This document shows positions 36,651 to 53,674 of a stretch of 64,000 nucleotides of DNA, piece by piece. Numbering within the stretch: the first letter of the stretch is position 1; each line of letters begins with the position of its first letter. The position numbers were made by a program, and so were the translations under genes. The DNA comes from Siniperca chuatsi. Its lineage: Eukaryota > Chordata > Actinopteri > Centrarchiformes > Sinipercidae. The stretch spans positions 12,866,175-12,930,174 of the forward strand of contig NC_058046.1 of the NCBI RefSeq assembly GCF_020085105.1, in the 5' to 3' direction. The notes under the pieces were generated by a model. The model ran no database searches and was not told where the DNA came from. It saw only the letters and a list, made by a program, of their open reading frames with translations.

Positions 36651-38145
36651 TGTCTCATTACTTTATGATTATCTGACCATTACTTACCCAATATTTTGTA
36701 ATTTTTTTCAGCTTCTCTACAAGTCTCAACTCATTTTTACTATTTTTATAGACGCTGAGACATTTTTTAAATATGTGAATACTCAGTACACCTTGTGAAA
36801 GCAGTTTGTGTTTGGACTTTCCACACAGCTCCATGGTCAAATCTCACTTACACTGGTATCTATTATATAGTCCCAGATTCCCCGAGTTATTCAGAAACTA
36901 CTCATTAATTATTGTACCTTTGTACCTAAAACTACAACTAAACAACAAACTTAGAGGGCAACTGACCAGTAGGGTTATTTTTATTTTATTTATTTTAAGT
37001 TCATCTGTTGTCATTGCATATCATTATCTGGTCAGGTAGATAATTTGTAGGCCTAAATCCCAGTTTAATGTAATCACTCTGCTCTTCGCCTGCTGCTATA
37101 TTATAAATATAGATTTTTTTACAGTCAGTATCTTATGTTTTTATTATATAAATTATAGAGAAAACGGTAGTTAACAATACAGGTACATATGACTGTATGT
37201 GGTTCTCATGCTGTGATACTGCAGCTGGAATCTGGAGTTGTTCCAGTTCCAGTTAAAATTATACATATTCTTTTATATTATCTTTTGCTCTCTTATGTCA
37301 TAAAGTATACAGTTTAATAAATGGATTTAGTGTCATTCTGGACATTTTTCAAGTACTGCACTGTTGTCTTTAAGACCACTCAGTGTGCACAAATTAAAAC
37401 AGCTGCACCTTGGCACCAGCTGAAACCTATGAATTCAACCAGTACAACCACTACTACTGGATCAACTCGATTTTAGATGTATAACATTTTTACAAAGTGT
37501 AAAAATGTTTTCCAGTAACTCTTTAACTGGAATAATCACAATTATTGGAATGCTATTTGGGGAGGGGGATTGATGGGATGGGAGTATTTCAAGGCACACA
37601 AGGGTTCACTCAACTGAGCCAATGAGAGTCCTACATGAGCGAGCCGCCTCTCGCCACTAAACACTAACATATGGACTTCTTCTTCTAGAAAAATGCACTT
37701 GTAATTCCAAACCTGTGAGGACAGAAAAACATTTGGATTTATTCATATCTAAATCTGATTATTTAAGATGTGTTATGAAGCAGGAAAGCCATGACAAATA
37801 ACTCAGTCATTCAGACTTGTTTCTTATTTGCAAAATAAAATTTACCCAAGTCTCTAGGCAGACAAATTTCTTGATATGACATTTATTGTAAGCATCATAG
37901 TCAGTGGCATCAAACTGACAGTGAATTAAGTGATGATGAGGTCTAATCAGACCTGTGGTATGTTGACATGTTTTCCCAAGTAATCACTGAATAACAGCTA
38001 AAGTGCACCAAGCATCACTACACTCCCTCCTCCTCCTCCTCCTCCTCCTCACCAGTGGGTGTGGATTTAGAAACTTCCTTCTCAGCGTTTAAATTCAGAA
38101 GTTCATTGTAGATTTCATTCTGACAGTCAGGTCACCAGGAGCACA
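36651..38145. other. Upstream region and 5' UTR of hpd
   Basis: AT-rich and non-coding. A (CCT)n tract (38025-38050) lies about 100 bp before the hpd start codon and may overlap its promoter. The sequence tttaaattcag at about 38088-38098 is only a weak TATA candidate. No other gene is seen. Confidence 0.45.
38025..38050. repeat. (CCT)n polypyrimidine tract near the hpd promoter
   Basis: About eight CCT units ending roughly 95 bp before the hpd ATG. Such tracts can act as promoter elements, but here only position suggests it. Confidence 0.8.
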
Positions 38146-41913
<3,768 letters not shown>

Positions 41914-42732
41914 TCTCAGTGTTATAATTGCTTTAGTTCTGGAAAGTCTCAATGAATTTCAACTATGAAAAGACAATGTCTGTTGAGGGCCCTGTTTACT
42001 TTTTAGGAGTATTTTACTAATAATGTGCTACATCAATGTTCTGATATCATGAGATACAAAATAAGAATGCACAAAGCATGTTTATTAATGCTGTCATTCT
42101 TTAATGTTTTGTGACTTGCATGTTTTATTACAATGTAACATTTATTTTATACGTATTTGTAATCTCATCAATCTCATCTGTTGTTCATGAAAGATCGCCA
42201 GTTATCAAGAAGAGTACATCCCAACTTAACATTCATAATGCAACACTTTCTTTTTATACAATGTTAACAAGAAATCCAATGTTATTGATACAAGCTTGAC
42301 TCAAGCAAAACACCATTTAAGCTCTCATGAATGAAAACATTTAACTATAAACTTTTGTTATCATTTGGACAATGAGGTCAAAAGACATTTCATTGTAACA
42401 GAGGGCTTTTGCGTGATGTCTGGAGTGCCCATTTCCCCCTCCATGTGGGAAGAGGCAACAATTGCAATTTGTGAAACAGTTGTTCATAAACTGTAATGTA
42501 CAAGCAAATATTTTTTTTTTTGTAATGTTGCTTTTGTAATGATTTACCAGTGGTTACCAGTGCTTGCAGGTGGTACATTATCATTCCATGTCAGACCTAA
42601 ATTGATAAAGTAAAGTTCTTGGTCCCATTTCTGTCTTAAGTGCTGTTTAGGGCAGTTTATTAAATCATTATTCACTGAGCAGCACCACCACGCTGCAGTC
42701 TATTATGAGCTCCTGTATGAGATCATTAGAGA
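41914..42732. other. Convergent 3' UTRs of hpd and setd1b
   Basis: No coding sequence. On the - strand an AATAAA hexamer (tttatt on + at 42656-42661) lies about 70 bp after the setd1b stop and is a good polyadenylation signal. No canonical AATAAA for hpd was found. ATTAAA or AATAAG variants (for example at about 42060) are possible. Confidence 0.5.
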
Positions 42733-45700
42733 TCAGTTCAAGGAACCCCGGCAGCTATCTGCTCCACACAAACAAGGAATCTTTGTTTCCTCGATGGGAA
42801 ACTTGTAGTCGTATGTGATCTCTTCGTTGATGCTTATCGGCTGCCGGGAGTATATCACTATCTTCTTCTGAGACTCCACAGTGATGATCTTTGCATAACA
42901 GTTAGGCTGCAAGACAAAAAAAATCCTCAAATGCAAGTTTTGTAATGATAATGTAAAGTTATTTTGCATTAAGGATCCTATTAAACAAATCTTGATCTTA
43001 TTCAGAATCACTTCAGTCTCTAACCACAGCACCACCAGCTCTTACTCACATTGCAGCTGTGGTTGATAAACCTGGCCAAGTTCCCACATTTAGTAGCATC
43101 AATGATGGTGTCCTGATCAACTCGGAACAAATAGCTGCTTCCAATGCCCTCCTCCTCGTATCTCTGCTCCCTCATGTCAGCGATGCCCTAAGAAGAAAAA
43201 AAACAGATACGCCTATTCATAGTTGTTAATCACTATCACCCAACTCACACACCTGGAAAGCACCCAGAACAACCAGAGGATCCTAATGGTTCACTGGGGC
43301 AATTCAACGGAAACAACAAGGGGGAAAGTGGCTTGCTTAAAAGTTCGACAGTGACATTCATTATTTCCAAGCCTGGTCATTAGTTTGCTTTCGCTCATAC
43401 CTGTCTGATGATTTGGCCCACATACTCAATCACCATCTCATCTGCTGCTATAGGCTCCATTGCAAACAGGCCCCACTCATGGATGTGACTCCGGCTGAAA
43501 CGAATCCTCTTCTTTCGGAACTGATATAAGAAGATATGAAGACTTTTATGACAAAATGAGACATTTTCCATTTGTTAACACAGGCTCCAGCTGCTGCAAA
43601 TACTGACATGACAGTTAACTCCTTTCAAGTAATCATTCAAATTACTGTGTTCTACCTTGGGTAGAAAAGTCTGACCACAGCAAAGTCTGTGCATCTGGAC
43701 AGACACATTACTGTTGAGTTTATTTAAATGTGTCATATGTAGCCTCTTTGTTGTCATGCATCAACCTTTCAGTGCTAAAGCATGACATTCCCCACTATTG
43801 TATTGGTGTGATAGCAGCAATCTCAGCGGCAGTTATCTCAAAACCTCTGCAAATAAAACCGAAACTATCTGAATGGCTAGATACCACCAGGGCTTAGAGA
43901 AAATGTATATACATATACATATATACTGTATATATAACAAAGTTACATACACACACACAAACACAGTACCCGATGACTTATAATCTAATTAACAAACCTG
44001 GACTTACACACTGATAAAACATTGTACTGTTCCATTTGCTAGCAGTTCACATCAAATTCATAGCAAATTGTTAGTTGAAGGCAGGGTTTTTACAGTTGAG
44101 TGTCTTTACTAATACCTTACTAACCTTCAGCTGGTTGAACTTGACCAGGTCACTATCACAGCTGAAAGAGGACAGCAGGCGACGCTGTTCAGACCTGAAG
44201 TCAGATCCAGCACGCAGTGAGGTCGGATGCTGGGCTGGGATGCACATTCCCTGCTGAAATATATGTTGACATTAAGCACAAGAATGGAATAAACTGGGCA
44301 CTGAGATCATCACAATTTCCTCTCTTTAATACCTGAGTACTAGTATATGGAAGCTCAGTGGTCAGCTTTGTGTTGCTGAGGTATTTCATTTTGTCTTTCA
44401 TGCTGATTTTGTAGAAACCTTCACTGCGAGCAGAGCCGGTCCTGTGGTGTGGCAGCCAGCATTTGTGTTTCTCACTCTTCTCTGTGACGACTTTAGTCAG
44501 TGAGCAGCAATTAAGGATGTCAAGCACAGATGATGATATACAGTATTGATTGATCTGAATTCATCATTTATGTTTAAAATGTTTCAATAGCAAACCTTTC
44601 AAGGAATCCGCAACAGTGCCATACACATGACACTTAATTATTTAAGCCTTCTCAATTTACAGCGTTTAATTGTTTAGACTTTTTTCAAAAATATCAGAAT
44701 TTAAATACAATGCAATATTTTTCCAAAATAAATATGTACAATTGTGGAGTTAATCTAAGTCATTTGTGCATGGTACAATACAACTTTTGAGATAATCACA
44801 CCTATTAGTACATTATCAGTTACTTAGTTCACGTACTGTAAACTCACTCTGATCTAATTTAATTTGAACATGAAACTCTGTTTAAAAGGATATGAGGATG
44901 AGGTATCCACAGGGTGTCACTGAGCCACCCAAAGCTATTATCCTGCTCTTGCAGCCTTTCATACGTGCACTGCAGCAGCCTTGCATCTTCTTCATCCAGG
45001 CCCTCCTTCCAAACCCTATGAAGTATCCTCCTCTCCTCACAGAGAGAACGCCACCTGTGAGGACGACTGTGAGAGGAGAGAGAACCTGTGATTCTTTTAA
45101 GTGACTTCTGCCGATGATGGATTCTCCACCTCCTTTTTAGCCTCCTCAGCTGCTTTCTCCTCAATAAGGATTTCTCTGTCTCTCTCCTATTCTCCTCAAC
45201 CAGAAGCCCAGGCATATTCTCCAGTCCCTGCAAGGGCTTTGTTCTCACACCTGAACTGGTCCACATGCCTCTCCCTTCAGCAGAGTCAGATGAGGACTCA
45301 GACAGGCTCCATGGAGAGGACACTGAGATGGGAGAGCCTCTGAGAGAATCACATAACAGGGGCTGTAAGGAGGTCACCATTTGCGTTTTCCTCTTGTGGA
45401 CTATGGCTCTTCGGGGTAGGATGATGTCTCTTCCAGGAGTCTTTGGGGCTGAGATGTATGGATTCCTAGAGAGGCATGGCACAGGAGGTGGGCTGCTAAT
45501 TGTTGGGCACATCCCTAAGCTACCTTCTGACATGGTCGTCTCTCTGCCTGGTGTTGCCGGAGCTCTCCCAGAGCTGTACTGAGTCCATCCACGTCTATCC
45601 TCTCTACCAGGAGTTTTGGGCATATCCTGGTATGATAGGTATGAGACCGGGGGATCATAGGGAGCTAGAACGAGTTCAGTGCTTGTTGGAGAGAGGGAGA

Positions 45701-48700
45701 GCACCTCATCGGCAGAGTCCCCACTTTCCAGTTCAGCAACTATCCCTTTGCCTGGTGTTTGTGGTCGTTCCACCTCCTCCACTGCTGGGGATGTTGGTTT
45801 GCTTCTTATCAGAAGGTCAGGGTCACTGTCCATCAAGCAGCCAGTAGGAGTGAGAGGCCTCAGGTTTTCTATGTTCTCGAGTGACTCCACCCTCCATTCG
45901 GGGCTCTCCACCGCTACATCAAGGTGTGGCTCCACCTCTACACAGATAAAAAACAAGAAAATATTACAAAATCACATTTTCAACATTCTGTCAATACTTG
46001 TTCCAGTCCATTCCTTTTTAGCCATGCTAGGGATGGCAAAGTCAGTCTGTCAGTCGGTCCACCACTTTGGTCCAGACTGAAATATGTCAACAGTTAATAG
46101 ATTGCCATGGAATTTTATACAGAAATTCATTGTCGCTAAGAGGATGAATTCAGATTAAAATACCTTGACAACTATTAAATGGATTGACATGTTATTTGCT
46201 AGAGATATTCAAGGTCCTTAGAGGATAAATTCTAATTACTTTGGTGATCCCCTGACCCTCCCTCTAGCATCACCATGAGGTTGACATTTTTGGTTTTCAC
46301 TGAAATGTTGTCTCCATAACTATGGGACGGGACAATCATGGTGCCCAGATGATGAATTGTATTAACTTTGTTCCTCTGACTTTTTATCTAGCACTATAAT
46401 TAGGTGAATATTTCTTTTTGTCCAATACTTAAAGATACCTGCAAAACTAATGACATTCCCATCAGCCTCAGCTGTACTATGTGTTTAGTGCTAATTGGTA
46501 AATGTTAGCATGCTAATATGCTAAACATTGTGTTTATTATCACATGATAAACTCTATACCTGCTAAACATCAACATGCTAGCATTATATTTGTGAGCATG
46601 TTAGCATGCTGACATTAGCATTTAGCTCAAAGCACTGCTGTGCCTAAGTACAGCCTCACAGAACAGCTAGCATGTAGATTCTTAGTCTTGTTTAAGTTAC
46701 TAGGATGATCTGTAAACATGAAAACCATGCACATTGAGGATTCATGTATTACATATGTATACATATGTCAAGCAATATCTGTAAATGCTTTCATTGTTGA
46801 TTTTATCCCAATTAGGAAAACTGAGAAACTTTCTGGCATCTAATGGGAACTTTTTGAATGCCAATTTAGCAATTTCCTAATGCTGTGAACTATTTCTATC
46901 TACTGCTATACAGCATGCTGGACATATAACCTGGAAGTCCTATAGGTGACAGGAGCTGTAGATGATCCTGGGTTTCACTGGTTTGGAGCTCCATCACGGC
47001 ATCCAAGCCACAGGTGTCTTGTTGACAGGATGTGTACTGGTTCTCCGCGGATTCCTCCCTATAAAATAGATCTGACCAGTCCCGCAGGCCCAGCTCCAGC
47101 TGCGCACCAGGGGTTAGCGGGGCTGAGGGGGTGACGGGGGGCTCAAGCTCCATCGACTCTTCTGACGATATGACTATACACTCGCCGTTCCTGTCATCCT
47201 CGCTGTCGTCCTCCATGTCTTCATCTTCAGGACTGAGGTCAGAGTAGGACGAGTCCTCAAAACTCTCTGAAGAGAACGAGTCAGAGGAGTCGAAGTCTGA
47301 CGAGTACTCACTTTCCTCTGAGGAGCTGCTCTCTGCAAACCTCTCTATAATTGAAAAAAGAAACAAAAATTAAATACTTACGCATAGGTATGTGATTATT
47401 CATTAGTGTTCAGTGTTGCAACTGTATGATCTTTTAACGTACCGCTATCTAAGCACTGCACTCCATCACCAGTTTGGAAGATGACAGCATCTACATCCTT
47501 AGTGTGTTTTTCTGCCAACTCCTTTTCTTCCTCAGTATGATTACTTTCATCACCATCATCATGTTCCTCTCTGTCACACTTATAAGAGCACCAGTAATAT
47601 TATGCAGTCTTAGGAATTTCATACTTTCAGCATATAGACAGTTTATCATATTAATACTTTGTATAGATTCTGGAAAAGTTGCATGAGGAAAATCATTTTA
47701 AAAAATTGTAACCCACCACAGCCGATTATGGGCTTCTTAAGGAAATACATGTAAGATTTATATTTCAAGACATGACTTCAAGTCAATAATTTTGAAAGCA
47801 AAGTTTTCTATTAAAACTGTAAACAAAGTAGTAATTTAAATGTAACCTTTCATGCAAAATCCCTATTTACCAGGATTTGAGGATCATTATCAACTGGCAC
47901 AATGGTCTCCACTTTGTCTGATATTGTTCCTTCATCTTGAAGGGTGTTATCTTCTTCGTTCCCTTCATCATCACTGTCCAGCTCATGTGGTCTTGCATGT
48001 CTGCGTTTGGCTCTCTCAGATGTAGGTCTAAATATGTCATCTGCCTGTTTCACATCTAAAACCACATGAAAAGAGAGCAACACAGTTGATCAAGCTACAG
48101 TCTAGAATAGACAGTTGAGTTAATATATAATAAATGAGGATTAATTGCATTAAAAGCACTGACCAACACTTTCATGAGTAGAACATGACACATTTTCTAT
48201 CTCTTCTGATGTAGCAGGATCATCAGCTCTTTTCCTTTTTACCTGCATAACAATAAGTTATTTGACATAACATTAAGTTATCACTCACAGGTCAAATGCT
48301 GGTCCATTTCATATTACAGTAAGCAGAATAGTTTACCTTGAAGGACGGCAGTGGAGGTTTTCTGCCCTGGCCACTGATGTGACTGAGGGGATTTATTACT
48401 TTGGTCCTCTCTTCCACACTTTCTGCTCCACTTTTCAAAGGACAAACTTGCACCTAATGAATAAAACAACAATAATAATGAACCTACTGGCTCCATACGT
48501 GTATTGCCATCAAAATGACACAGAAAACATTTTTTTCCTCATTTATGTGATTTCATTGACCCCTTAATGAGTTAATAAAGGGTGTAAAGAACATACCTTT
48601 GTTTTCTTCTCCTGACAGTCCCACCAGTCCTCAAAAGCCTTGAAAGCATTCCCTTCAATCATTCTACGTGTAATGTCCTTCTTAATGATTGACCTCAGTT

Positions 48701-51700
48701 CATCCATGATGACTTCTAAAACTTTTTCTACTGTGACTTTATGAGGGTTTTCCCACACAAGCGGGTAGTCTGGTGGTGGCACAAAGGGGTTAAACCTGGG
48801 AAAAGGTGGAGCGGGCCACAGTAGTCGAGGGAATGGTAAAGGTGCACTGCCATGCCTTGGAGGATTCCCCTTATCCAATGGGCCTGCAGGCTGTATGGGT
48901 AAGGGGTACGTGTGCACGGGAGGTGGAACAGAAGGCGGCGCCATCAAAGGTTGAGGGGGTCTAAGAAAATTTGGTGGGGGAGGAAAAGAAGGAGAAGGTG
49001 GAATATGGGGAGGAGGAATGGGGATGACGGTGTGATGGCCCGGAGGTGGGATCCAGCCTGGAGGTGGGATAGGGATGGTGCCATTTGGCAGGCGCGGTGG
49101 GACAGGTGGAATAGATGGGGGAAAGAGAGGAATAGGGAAAGGGAAAGGGGTGACTAATGGATGGGAGCATCCAGACCTAATGGCAGGAGGAGCTTTGGAG
49201 GTAAGGAGATGAGTGGTGCTATTGAGAGAAGAAAAGTATGGAGGCTGAGGAAGAGAGGAGATTTCTTTTGTTGAGTGCTCCTTATCCTCATTTGCTGCAT
49301 GATGCTCCTGAATAAGATAGAAGAAGAAAAAACTGAAAGACTGATTTACAACAACATGAATACTTTTACATAGATAACAACATAATAACTACTACTTTTA
49401 TTGTCTTCATGATGTATGTAGAGGATTTACCTTTGGACATAACAACTGGAACCTTTCTGCATCTTTTTCATTGTTTACATGAGCCCTCCTTTCAAAATGT
49501 GTGAAATCAGATGGAGTGGGAGACTGGCAGTCTCTTGTAAGAAACGAAACAGCTTGAGTAGTTTCATCCTCTTCATTTTCAACGAGCGATCTTTGACTGA
49601 CATCCACCACATCATTGTGGGAGTGCTGGTGGCTGGTCGGAGTGTAAACAAGCGAGTCATCTGAGAGAGGGGAGGCATTGGCTGAGCAAGGTGAAGTTGG
49701 GCTGTCCTGAGAGTGCACATCAGCCTCCAAAGACTTTCTAACAAAGTATGAGGGTTCAGTACTCTGGCTGTTTATCAGCAAACTTTCAATGCGGGAGTCC
49801 AAACTCTCTACCTCTGTTTGGGGGCTACTAGGGGAACAGTTAACAGCAGGTGGAGATACGTCTGTTATGCATGCATGACCATCAGGTGGGGAGGATGCTG
49901 CTGTCTGCTGGTCAGCTGTGAAATTAATGCTCAGGATGCTAAAAGAGTTGCAGTTCAGATGTAAAGCCTTGGAGGTAGTGGGGACCACGTCTCTGGACTC
50001 CTGACAAGGAGAGGCAAGGTCAAAGGAAGACTCTACATTATTGTGAGTAGAGGATTGTGCATTGTGACCCCACAGTGCAGGGTGTTGGCTGCTAGTTTGT
50101 ATTTGGGTAGAGGGGGGGTGTGGTGGCAGTGGTTGGCAATGCTTCAAAATTAAGTTGACATCTGAGACTTCGCCGGATCCCCTGTGATACCTTGCTGGTT
50201 TACGATGGCAGAGCTCTCGTCTTAAAGGTTTGTGAACACTAAAGGTGGAGGGCTCCCCCTGGAGGATCGGAGTTGCCTGAAGACTGGAGTAGCAAGAGTC
50301 CTGAGAGAGAGGAGTCGCAGACAAGCAAGGAGTGTGGGGGGTTCCCTGAGAACGTGGTGTAAGCCCAAAGCTGCAAGGTGTATCCTGCCAAATACTGGAG
50401 TAGGCTGTGTCCAGAGAGAGGGGTGTAGCGATGCTGATGGGGCTGGAGGCACTCCCCTGTCGCTGCGTGGCTGCGCTGCCCTGTAAGAGATGGATAATAC
50501 AGAGAAAACAAGATAACAACTGAGAAATATCCTTAAAAAACATTAATTTAACAGCTGGTTTCTAAATATTGAATACACGATTACTTCAATGTTCACACTA
50601 TTATAAGGAGCTGTAAAATGTTTACCAGCAAACTGTCGATTACGCTTTGAAGAGCTCGCCCACTGCTGCCCACTGGCATCCAAGGAGTATAAAGGCCACG
50701 TAAGAGGAACTGGAGATATCGTGCCCTGTTTTCACCTGAGGAAGGTTGCATGTTACAATTAATTCAGTTCAACAAGAGTGACATTTATACTTTCAATACA
50801 TAATAATTTGAGGAATTCCTAAAATCAGCGTTACCTTTAGGATCAATTTCCACGTGAATAACATTTCCCATCACTGACGTCTGATGGAGGTGCTGAACAG
50901 CGTCTTTTGCGGCCCTCACTGTGTCAAAGACGACCTTTGCAATCCCTAAATGCTTCTTGTTCTTAGGATTGTAAAATATTTCCACTTCTTCAATGTTTCC
51001 ATATTTATTGCACATATTAGTCAAGAACGCCTCCCTTACATTGTCATTCAACCTGGAAAATGTCACTTCTTTGGGAGGAACAGGTCCAACATACCACTCA
51101 TCAACCTGAAAGGGTATAGGTAGACAACAAGAACTATTATTAATATCATTATTAGCATGGTTATTATGATTATTATGGTGATTATAAAGATCAGTGGCGT
51201 AATGTGACTTTTACTCATGTACTCTACTTAAGTACAAATTTGAGGTACTTGCACTTAACTTGAGTATTTTCATTTCATGCTACTTTATACTTCTACTCCA
51301 CTACAATTCAGAGGGAAATATTGTACTTTTTACACCTGCATTCATTTGACAACTGTTTCTAGTTACTTTACCAATTAAGAGTTGCATACACAACATATGA
51401 AGACCTTATATAAAATATGATGCACTGTTATAGATTAAACTACCCAACAGTATATAAACTTAGAGCTGAAATTATTTGTTGATGAATCGATTAGTTGATT
51501 GACAGAAAATTAACACAATTTTGATAACTGATTAATTGTTTTGGAATTTTTCGTGCAGAAATGCCATTTCATGGTTCCAGCTTCTGAAAAGTGAGGATTT
51601 GCTGCTTTTTCTTGTCTTAAATTGCAGTAAACACTTCTGAAGTTAGCAATTTGAAGGTGTCACTTTGGCTCTGGGTAATTGTGATGAGCACAAGTTTTAC

Positions 51701-52421
51701 AAAACAAACAATCCCTCGCTTATTCATCAGCAGATTCTTCCATAATGAAAATTGTCATTAGTTGCAGCCCTATATAAAATTGTTAAAAAGTAGCTGCTTA
51801 CACATTAATGCATGAATAATAAAGAGCTAATCATATATCAGTCACAGGGGCCATATTTCTGCATTGAATACTTTTACTTTTGATACTTTAAGTACATTTT
51901 CCTGATAATACTTACATACGTTTACTGAACTAACATTTTCACTGCAGGACTTACTTGTAATGGAGTATTTTTACAGTGTGGTATTAGTATCTACTTTTAC
52001 TTTAGTAAAGGACCCCTCACAACTGAAAAAGATTACCTTCAATTTAGGAACCAAAAGGTCAGTCTTGTGGCATTTGCTCCACAGGCGGCAGATACGGGGA
52101 TCTCTGACTGTATCCACAGGAAACAGACCTAAGTCCTCAACCTGTTCAGGTAAACAAGACCCATCATCATCATAATGGAAAACATACATGCTTGTTTGGC
52201 GCAATGTTATAGCGGGAAAATGTGTTGACAGGCAATTATCTATGAAAGACGGAGACAATAAACAAATATTTAAAAATGCTCACGGGTATGTTAAAGTGTT
52301 GCCCATCATAACGGTACACTTTGTACAGGCCTTTTGTCAATGCAGGGTCAATAATCAACTTGCAACTTCTCCAGTGCTGAGGCGGTGTCTCTCTCTCAGA
52401 AGTTTGTTTTTCGCTTTCCAT
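42733..52421 (-). CDS. setd1b: Histone H3K4 methyltransferase SETD1B
   Basis: Catalytic subunit of the nuclear SET1/COMPASS complex. Seventeen coding exons, in transcription order: 52421-52284, 52141-52037, 51105-50835, 50735-50626, 50480-49431, 49307-48597, 48453-48337, 48242-48164, 48055-47871, 47578-47443, 47344-46931, 45937-44870, 44490-44333, 44253-44125, 43520-43401, 43187-43050, 42906-42733. They total 5,103 nt in frame (1,700 residues). In order: [13 protein letters not shown] near the N-terminus; an RRM (about 85-165, HLGIAKVVF); a Ser/Pro-rich region; a proline-rich run (about 600-720); an acidic serine tract (about 970-1020); four TPGR/K motifs; the WDR5-binding WIN motif [12 protein letters not shown] ([14 protein letters not shown]); and post-[11 protein letters not shown]. 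The 5' UTR appears split, with acceptor before 52436 and donor at 52659. The exon 12 donor (t|gttcaa) is weak, so that junction is uncertain. SETD1B rather than SETD1A is judged from linkage to hpd and orai1. Confidence 0.93.
46020..46690 (+). repeat. TTAGCATGCTAA-rich dispersed repeat, copy 3 (setd1b intron 11)
   Basis: Same blocks as the 6.4- and 10.4-kb copies ('accactttggtccagactga', 'catcagcctcagctgtacta', 'atgttagcatgctaatatgc', 'cctcacagaacagctagcat'). It fills most of the 993-bp intron between the exons ending at 46931 and starting at 45937. It lacks the 'atcttccactctctaatt' tail of the other two copies. Confidence 0.75.
51191..52013 (+). mobile_element. 'TACTTAAGTAC' repeat filling setd1b intron 2, with nested hAT MITE
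   Basis: Left part (51191-51458) and right part (51771-52013) contain 'actctacttaagtacaaatt', 'tacttctactccactacaat', 'agattaaactacccaacagt', 'gcttacacattaatgcatga', 'gatactttaagtacattttc' and 'taatggagtatttttacagt'. These are blocks of one very common fish repeat whose ends are inverted. The repeat ends about 24 bp from the splice donor of setd1b exon 2, so this intron is almost entirely transposon. A second element is nested at 51459-51770. Confidence 0.75.
51459..51770. mobile_element. hAT MITE nested in another repeat, 8-bp TSD
   Basis: Flanked by perfect direct repeats tatataaa (51451-51458 and 51771-51778). The interior starts with ttagagctgaaattatttg and ends gtcattagttgcagccc, the pattern of the fish 'GGGCTGCAACTAA' / 'AGAGCTGAAA' elements. 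An 8-bp duplication is the hallmark of hAT transposition. It is related to the copy at 30953-31266. Confidence 0.8.
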
Positions 52422-52800
52422 TACATTCGTCAAAACCTGGAAATATAACAAAATAAACACCGTATGCTGTCATTTGTTCCACGATAAATACAGCTGTTAG
52501 CTAGCATACATTAGTCCTCCACTGCAGGTTAACACGCCCCGACAGGTGATGAGGAGCATCACCTGTAACGTTATCCTTCTCTAAAAGATAACAGGTTGTG
52601 AAATGAAACATATCCAAATACTCAAAGATAACTTAAGAAAACCGTTTTGTTTCGCTTACCTGTGCCAAAGTGTTATCCTTTGATGGAGCAACATTGTGGA
52701 ACAGCTGTTGTTATTTTCGGTGTTTTCACAGCTCGTCACCCAGGTTAGAGAATGGATCCATCCGCTAGCAGACAGACACGGAATATAGACCCTTACGTGA
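52422..52800 (-). promoter_or_regulatory. setd1b: setd1b 5' UTR exon and promoter region
   Basis: An acceptor (ttatatttccag) precedes the exon that carries the start codon at 52421. A matching donor (acag|gtaagc, at 52659-52654 on the - strand) marks the end of an upstream non-coding exon that begins somewhere between about 52,680 and 52,790. The promoter would lie just beyond and may once have been shared with the divergent Rho gene. No TATA box seen. Confidence 0.5.
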
Positions 52801-53674
52801 GGCGGAAGAATACCACACATTGGAGGACGGTGGGTTAACAGGTGACAGGTGTGCAATTTAATGTACCTTCAGGAGTTTCTATGCACCTTTATAATATAAA
52901 AATGTGTTGTTAGATAGAAAATCATGTTCATGTATATAATTATCACACTATCATGTAGCTATGACTGCAGGCTATACCGGTACAATACATCCAATGGCAA
53001 CGTGTATGTTTTACTTTCTCTTAGCATTTTGAATGAAAATGGGGGGGATGACATAGTAGATACAATAGATTTAGAATGTATATTTATATATATGAGCATG
53101 TATGAATAATGAATATAATCAAGCATAATATGAAAAATGTTAATATGAACAATCTATGGAAATATGAGTATGTCATATAGCCTATATGTTTGTATAACAC
53201 ATACATAAATATGATATATATGAATAAATACAAGAGAAAATACAATGAAATACAGTAGCATAGTATAAGAACATGACATAATAAAGACAGATAGTATATC
53301 ATTGTACATTAGGATAGTGTAGTGGTTATGTATAATAACAATAGATATAGATAATAAATAAATATTTTTTTGATATTCAATAGAATATTGTAGCTAATGA
53401 AATGTATATTTGATTATTTCCAAACCCTTACATCTGTGCATACCGCCGCCTCCATCATGATGATAGCTGCTATTGCAGTCACAGTTTCTGTTTTTCTCTG
53501 GATTGTCTCTACAGTACAGTATACACACTGCCAGGCCCAGCAGTCACTGGAAGCATCCTTCCTCATCTGTCTTTTCACAAATTTTAATGTAAAAACTAAA
53601 CAGAATAAAATGTTTATAATTTAAATAAACATCAGCAGTCAAGTATTGAGAGACAAAAATGTTTTTTTTTTCAG
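52801..53674. other. AT-rich spacer between setd1b and the Rho relic
   Basis: Very AT-rich, with atatat-type runs. The GTP-binding P-loop exon of a Rho gene would be expected here on the + strand, but I find no GDGxxGKT-like coding segment in any frame. Confidence 0.5.

Noticed and set aside
45265-45847. + strand frames of 105-115 codons over setd1b exon 12
   Set aside because: Antisense shadows of the coding exon.
53397-53624. 75-codon frame with a hydrophobic segment upstream of the Rho relic, considered as the missing first exon
   Set aside because: No P-loop (GDGxxGKT) and no suitable donor. The hydrophobic run is probably chance.
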